Below the pieces are notes generated by a model that worked only from the letters and a program-made list of their open reading frames with translations, was not told the DNA's origin and made no database searches. DNA of 64,000 bases from Photobacterium marinum (GTDB lineage Bacteria; Pseudomonadota; Gammaproteobacteria; Enterobacterales; Vibrionaceae), in contig NZ_AMZO01000030.1 in the NCBI RefSeq assembly GCF_000331515.1, positions 1 to 64,000 of the forward strand, in the 5' to 3' direction. Each line of letters starts with the position of its first letter. Within the stretch, counting starts at the first letter, position 1. Below, piece by piece: positions 59,701 through 64,000 of the stretch. The position numbers and the translations under genes are program-made.

Positions 59701-62196
59701 CTAGTCTTTTTGTTTTTTGCTTCGCTTTGTGTCTTCGTTTTCTGGGTTTTTGGCTTTGTTCATTCGTTTAATGCGGGCCAGTACTGCGCCGTTAATGCTG
59801 CTGGCCGGGTAGCGCTGTTTGTCATCAAGTTTGCCCATTTCTTTGTCTGTCAGCAGTGTCATAACCTGATCGAGATGATCGACTGTCCAGATATGGAATT
59901 CACCTTTATCGACAGCCTGGCGGACTTTCTGATTAATCATTAGGTGAGCAGTATTGGTTTTCGGAATGATGACTCCCTGCCCTCCGGTCAACCCTCTTGC
60001 ACTGCAAATTTCAAAGAAGCCCTCAATTTTTTCGTTTACGCCACCAATGGCTTCAACATTACCGTGCTGGTCGATGGCTCCGGTCAGGGCAATGCCTTGT
60101 TTGAGAGGTACTTGAGCTATCGCGGATATCAAGGCGCACAGCTCTGCTGTTGAGGCGCTGTCTCCGTCAACCATGCCATGGGACTGCTCGAAAGTGAGAG
60201 TCGCGGAGAAAGATAAAGGCTCTCGCTGTTCATATTGCTGGCGCATAAATGCTGTCAGGATCATGATCCCTTTGGAGTGGCTGGGGCCGCTGAGGCTGAC
60301 TTCACGTTCAATGTTAATAACGTTCCCCTGACCAAGGTGAACTGCCGCCGTAATGCGGGTAGGGCGGCCAAACATACTGTCATCAATACGATAGACGGAG
60401 AGTCCATTTACCTGACCTACACGCATGCCTTCAGTTTCAATTTTGCTGATGCCGCGGTGAATGCTCTCGGTGATTAGCTCTTTGTAATAACCGGTACGGT
60501 AATCCTTCTCATCAATGGCTTTTTCAATATGTTCGAGTGCTATGACATCCTGGTTTTGTTCACCTGCCCAGTAATTACTTTCAAGGATCATGCTGTTGAT
60601 ATCACCTTGATGCAGAGTCAGTTTTTCTCCATCTTCTACCTGTCTTGCCGCATATTCGATGATGCGAGCAACGGCTTCATTGCTCAGAGGGCGTGTTTGA
60701 GATTCTTTTTGAAGATGCCTGATGAATTTTGCGTACATCTGGCAGGCTTCTGGGGTTCTGTCGATCTCTTCGGCGCAGTCTGCCTGCACTTTAAACAACT
60801 GGCTGAAATCCGGATCGTATTGTTTCAGCAGGTAGTAGAACAAACGGCTGCCGAACAGGATCACCTTGATATCAACCGGAGCGACATCAGGCTCAAGGCT
60901 GGCGATAGAATTAATACTTAGCAATTGTTCCAGCGGCTGAATACGCAGCTCTTTTGAAAGTAGTGTGCGCTTAATAACATCCCAGACGAAGGGTTTATTC
61001 AGCAACTGGTTTACATCCAGCAACAGATAGCCGCCGTTGGCGCGATGGAAAGCGCCGGGCTTGATCAGGGTAAAGTTGGTGACAAATGCACCGAATTCCC
61101 CTCGGTGCTCGATGCGGCCGAACAGGTTAACGAAGGTCGGGTTATCTTCATAAATTACCGGGATCCCTTCGGTTTTGCTGTTATCGACAATGATATTGAC
61201 GTCATAGACGGTGAACGGACTGAAGCTGAGTTTCTGCCCGGTATATTCGTTGATTTCGGTTTCCAGGCTACCGCTGAAGAGCGGAATATTGTCGAGTACA
61301 TGTTGTTTCAATTTCTGGGTATACTTATTGACCGACTCTATTTCCAGCAGTTCTGCGGGAAGTTGCCCGGCGAGGTAATCAAGGGTTATGCCTACACATT
61401 CACGCTCCAGCTTTTCTTTTTTTGCTCGCATTTCCTGATCCCAGATAGGGACCTGCTTGAGCAGGTTAACCACCATAAACCGGAGTTCTTCAATATCGTT
61501 GTTTATCTGTTCCTGCTCTTTGAGGGAAAGTTTGGAAAACGCTTCCTTGCTCATCACTTCATCATTACGTACAGGATGGATCAGATAGCCATTGCGGGAG
61601 CGCTTCAGTACACATTGTTTTTCATCGGCTTTCTTTTCTATGGCTTGAAAAGCGGCTATTTCTTTTTCATTTAATTCGTTTTGGAGCAGATCGGTTTCCC
61701 GGATCAGATTTTCGTTTTGTAAGGCTGCCGGAACAGTGATTTTCAACTCATCAATCAGCTGTTGGACTTTTTTCTTCAGTACCTTTCCCATTCCGGCCGG
61801 TAACCTGAGAATGCTTGGCTTGTTGTTTTCGCGGAAATTATTGACGTAGCACCAGTCATACACTTGCTTATTTTTGTCTATATTTTCAGCCAAAAGGCGT
61901 TGGGTTACTGAGTGTTTGCCGAGTCCGGTAGATCCCATCACATAGATGTTGAAACCTTTGGAAGGGATTCCCATTCCGAGTTTTATCGCATTGACGGCAC
62001 GGTCGAGTCCGAGCGGTGTGTTGATCGGTTCTATGTCATCGGTGGTAGTGAAGTCAAAAAGCCCGGGATCACAGGGATGATAGAGTTCAGTAGATGAGAG
62101 TTTTCGGGCCTCGGTGAGCGGCGTCATTTGAGCCGTCTGATGACCTTGGTTCATATCCATATATTGTCTACTGGCCTTAGGAGAAAATTCTTTCAT
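59701..62196 (-). CDS. Lon-related ATP-dependent protease
   Basis: An 831-residue cytosolic protease of the Lon-related (YcbZ/LonB-like) group. Walker A is VMGSTGLGKHSV (about 87-98). A long coiled, Lys/Glu-rich insertion follows, then HRANGGYLLLDVNQLL as the sensor/Walker B region. The C-terminal Lon protease domain has the nucleophile in HGMVDGDSASTAELCALISA and the catalytic Lys in GGVNEKIEGFFEIC. GGTGG before this ATG fits better than an ATG 17 codons earlier. The strongly basic C-terminal tail is unusual. Confidence 0.88.
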   Translation of the reverse strand: MKEFSPKASRQYMDMNQGHQTAQMTPLTEARKLSSTELYHPCDPGLFDFTTTDDIEPINTPLGLDRAVNAIKLGMGIPSKGFNIYVMGSTGLGKHSVTQRLLAENIDKNKQVYDWCYVNNFRENNKPSILRLPAGMGKVLKKKVQQLIDELKITVPAALQNENLIRETDLLQNELNEKEIAAFQAIEKKADEKQCVLKRSRNGYLIHPVRNDEVMSKEAFSKLSLKEQEQINNDIEELRFMVVNLLKQVPIWDQEMRAKKEKLERECVGITLDYLAGQLPAELLEIESVNKYTQKLKQHVLDNIPLFSGSLETEINEYTGQKLSFSPFTVYDVNIIVDNSKTEGIPVIYEDNPTFVNLFGRIEHRGEFGAFVTNFTLIKPGAFHRANGGYLLLDVNQLLNKPFVWDVIKRTLLSKELRIQPLEQLLSINSIASLEPDVAPVDIKVILFGSRLFYYLLKQYDPDFSQLFKVQADCAEEIDRTPEACQMYAKFIRHLQKESQTRPLSNEAVARIIEYAARQVEDGEKLTLHQGDINSMILESNYWAGEQNQDVIALEHIEKAIDEKDYRTGYYKELITESIHRGISKIETEGMRVGQVNGLSVYRIDDSMFGRPTRITAAVHLGQGNVINIEREVSLSGPSHSKGIMILTAFMRQQYEQREPLSFSATLTFEQSHGMVDGDSASTAELCALISAIAQVPLKQGIALTGAIDQHGNVEAIGGVNEKIEGFFEICSARGLTGGQGVIIPKTNTAHLMINQKVRQAVDKGEFHIWTVDHLDQVMTLLTDKEMGKLDDKQRYPASSINGAVLARIKRMNKAKNPENEDTKRSKKQKD

Positions 62197-62302
62197 AGCG
62201 AAATGCCACCGATCATTATTATTGGTCACGCTTGCTCTATTAACCAATAGCAGCTGATTCTGAGAATGCTTGATCTCTTCTATTATTTATGTGGAGGCGA
62301 TC

Positions 62303-63049
62303 ATGATTGAGTTTGACAAGATTTCTGATTTTTTCTCGGAATTCTATGATTTTAAGTTGAGTGACGAGCGCAGCTATTTTGACTTTCACCTTCATACCAC
62401 GCAGGCAAAAAGGCGTGGTAGCCTGCCTTTTTACCTCGAATTTCTGAAGGATAAACATCATCTGATAGCCATTACTGATCATAACGAAATCAAAGGGGCA
62501 ATATCGGTTGCCGAAGCGGGGATTAACAATGTTCCGGCTATCGAGCTGGCCTGTAAGGATGGTTTTGAAATCCTGATTTATTTTCGCAAGCTACAGGATT
62601 TGGAAGATTTTTATATCCGTGAGGTGGAATGTCGTAAGCATTTTTGCCGGATGGAGAGAACTGACAAGGATATAGAATACTACCTTGATGTCCTGGTAGG
62701 GCGTGATTGTTATCTATCGATCCCTCATATCAATGGATTAGCAGGACATAACTATCTGCAAAACAAACCCTATATCAAGAAAATACTTACCCGGGTGGAT
62801 GCCATTGAAACCTACAACCACAGCTTGCCTAAGAACCGTAATATCAATGCGCAGATCATCCGACGAAGCTATGAGCTTGATGCGACCTTTGGCAGTGACA
62901 GCTGTACAAATCGGGATATCGAGTCCTTTTATCGCCTGTTAAACCAGGAGCTCAGGCGCCAACATAAGTGGATGGAAAGCCTGAAGCTACCACTGGGTTC
63001 GGATCGGCTATATAAACCATCGTCATCGCACAAAGGAAATTCGGATTAA
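62303..63049 (+). CDS. PHP-domain phosphoesterase-like protein
   Basis: A 248-residue PHP protein. Metal motifs: FDFHLHTT (HxH, about 29), AITDHNEIKG (DH, about 57) and the late His in LSIPHINGLAGH. The third Asp/His region is GSDSCTN. PHP domains hydrolyse phosphate or phosphodiester bonds with three metals. GGAGG lies about eight bases before this ATG; the longer frame above it lacks support. It sits divergent from the Lon-type protease gene, 106 bases apart. Confidence 0.82.
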   Translation: MIEFDKISDFFSEFYDFKLSDERSYFDFHLHTTQAKRRGSLPFYLEFLKDKHHLIAITDHNEIKGAISVAEAGINNVPAIELACKDGFEILIYFRKLQDLEDFYIREVECRKHFCRMERTDKDIEYYLDVLVGRDCYLSIPHINGLAGHNYLQNKPYIKKILTRVDAIETYNHSLPKNRNINAQIIRRSYELDATFGSDSCTNRDIESFYRLLNQELRRQHKWMESLKLPLGSDRLYKPSSSHKGNSD

Positions 63050-63161
63050 TTACCGGCTTTGGTATTACTCCAAATATCCGGGGTTGACTAAAGTTGGTAT
63101 GAGTCACAGGTGTGGGGCCGCCACACTTATTGCTTTGCTGTACTGCAAGTAAGGAGTCATT

Positions 63162-63620
63162 ATGAATGGCAGTGAAAAACAACAAGTGGTTGATTTGTTG
63201 AATAACATTATGGAGTTTGAGTTAGCCGGTGTGGTGCGGTACACCCATTACTCTTTGATGGTGTTCGGTTATAACCGGATCCCGATTGTTTCCTGGCTGA
63301 AGGGCAATGCTGATGAGAGCCTAATCCACGCTCATAAAGCTGGTGAGATGGTGACGCTGCTGGGAGGACATCCGTCGCTCAAAGTCGGGCCTTTACTGGA
63401 GACGCACAAGCACGACATCGGCGATATTCTGCGTGAAAGCCTGGAGCATGAAAAGGCTGCATTAGCTTTATATTACAAATTATTGCATTTGGCTGAAGGT
63501 CAATCGGTATTGTTAGAAGAGTACGCCAGGCAGATGATTAGCGAGGAAGAGCTTCATCTTGATGATGTTGATAAAATGTTAAGAAAACCGGGGGAGACGA
63601 AACCATTTCATACCGATTAG
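63162..63620 (+). CDS. ferritin-like diiron protein (bacterioferritin relative)
   Basis: A 152-residue four-helix protein with two ExxH-type motifs: Glu and His in DESLIHAHKAGE (about 52-63) and EEELHLDD (about 128-135), plus Glu in FELAGVVRY (about 19) and SLEHEKAALALYY. These are the ligands of a diiron site. It is more distant from E. coli Bfr than the two subunits upstream and resembles the Dps-like/bacterioferritin-family small proteins. AAGGAG lies ahead of the ATG. Iron storage is inferred. Confidence 0.82.
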   Translation: MNGSEKQQVVDLLNNIMEFELAGVVRYTHYSLMVFGYNRIPIVSWLKGNADESLIHAHKAGEMVTLLGGHPSLKVGPLLETHKHDIGDILRESLEHEKAALALYYKLLHLAEGQSVLLEEYARQMISEEELHLDDVDKMLRKPGETKPFHTD

Positions 63621-64000
63621 CAAAACATACAACGCTTCTGCAGGCAGCAGGGATGCTGCACGTACATACCTGACTTACTTTTCGCATATATATACATTTC
63701 ATCTCTATTCACTTGGCCGAACTGGTTGTTTTTTACACTCAGAATGAGATCCTGCTTACACATTTTTTGACCAGCTGATCGGATGAGATCAGATTTCATC
63801 AATAACTTAAAATACCAGGTGCTTTCAGTCTGAAGTCATATCGTACTGCTATCTTATTGAGTAATCACATTTTTTAGCTTTCCATTCTACAATGAAATAT
63901 TTTCGTTAGAAGCTGCTAGCGTATTTTGTTCAAAATAAAAGCGATTTTAGTTATTAAATGCTGTGTTAATATGGTCGTTATGAATATACAGTCGCAATTT
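63621..64000. other. 380-base terminal region
   Basis: No convincing gene is present. An open frame beginning ATGAATATACAG near 63980 runs off the window but has no ribosome-binding site. AT-rich, with an imperfect palindrome CTGATC...GATCAG near 63774-63791. Confidence 0.35.

Noticed and set aside
61045..61674. 209-residue forward frame inside the Lon-type protease gene
   Set aside because: It is antisense to a well-conserved protease, has no ribosome-binding site and no recognisable motif; the same holds for other frames in 59710-62097.
63617..63802. 61-residue reverse frame after the ferritin-like gene
   Set aside because: No ribosome-binding site, odd composition with many Cys/Lys and no family; probably chance.

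Overview
The window reads as ordinary chromosome of a marine gammaproteobacterium, most likely Vibrionaceae (Vibrio, Photobacterium, Grimontia or Enterovibrio type). The evidence is the divergent maoP-hdfR pair, CheV, YjjG, RarD, BrnQ and YidA-type genes, a secreted GH18 chitinase, a NADAR-RibA fusion of the kind known from Vibrio vulnificus, tRNA genes close to the E. coli versions, and moderate GC. No rRNA, CRISPR array, prophage, transposase or integrase was seen. The genus is inference.

Layout. 1-1000: 3' part of a tRNA-Ser(TGA) gene, a duplicated tRNA tail with its own terminator, and a decayed chemotaxis-receptor gene. 1000-8250: mog, a SYLF protein with an amphipathic repeat, a DUF4242 protein, a TIM-barrel protein, glutathione peroxidase, a CHAD protein and 4-hydroxyphenylpyruvate dioxygenase. 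8300-17800: a membrane protein with a C-terminal winged helix, a hotdog thioesterase, a LysR regulator, an outer-membrane barrel, a ceramidase-like CREST protein, a globin, a MazG-like NTPase, RarD, a methyltransferase and PlsC. 18200-27100: a YtcJ-like amidohydrolase with a damaged metal site, GNAT, NlpC/P60, YbaK, an ATP-grasp ligase overlapping a DUF1704 metallopeptidase gene, maoP/hdfR and small proteins. 27300-35500: small ORFs, brnQ with an unannotated valine-rich leader peptide, yjjG, NADAR-RibA, and a solute-binding protein divergent from a hybrid sensor kinase. 35500-40700: an FMN-dependent glutamate-synthase-like oxidoreductase divergent from a translationally coupled AMP phosphorylase / PRPP synthetase pair, then cheV. 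41000-46200: chitinase, tRNA-Gly(TCC), a Cof-type phosphatase and an aspartoacylase-family hydrolase. 46300-52600: glutamine amidotransferase and Fe-alcohol dehydrogenase divergent from tryptophanase, a cytochrome c, an AlkD-like protein and a MaoC hydratase with FabR-like operators upstream. 53100-64000: serine hydrolase, c-di-GMP phosphodiesterase, chemoreceptor, a two-subunit bacterioferritin operon, a Lon-type protease, a PHP phosphoesterase and a third ferritin-like protein.

Functional themes: nucleotide/PRPP salvage, amino-acid uptake and breakdown (BrnQ, HPPD, tryptophanase, aspartoacylase), iron storage and peroxide defence (two Bfr subunits, ferritin-like protein, glutathione peroxidase, globin), chitin use, and signalling.

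The strongest new observations are the Leu/Val attenuation-type leader peptide upstream of brnQ, the complementary active-site losses in the paired bacterioferritins, the ATP-grasp/DUF1704 operon, the AMP phosphorylase/PRPP synthetase operon, FabR-like tandem operators, and the degenerate metal site in the YtcJ-like protein. Coordinates given here use the start codon best supported by a ribosome-binding site, which is often inside the longest open frame.
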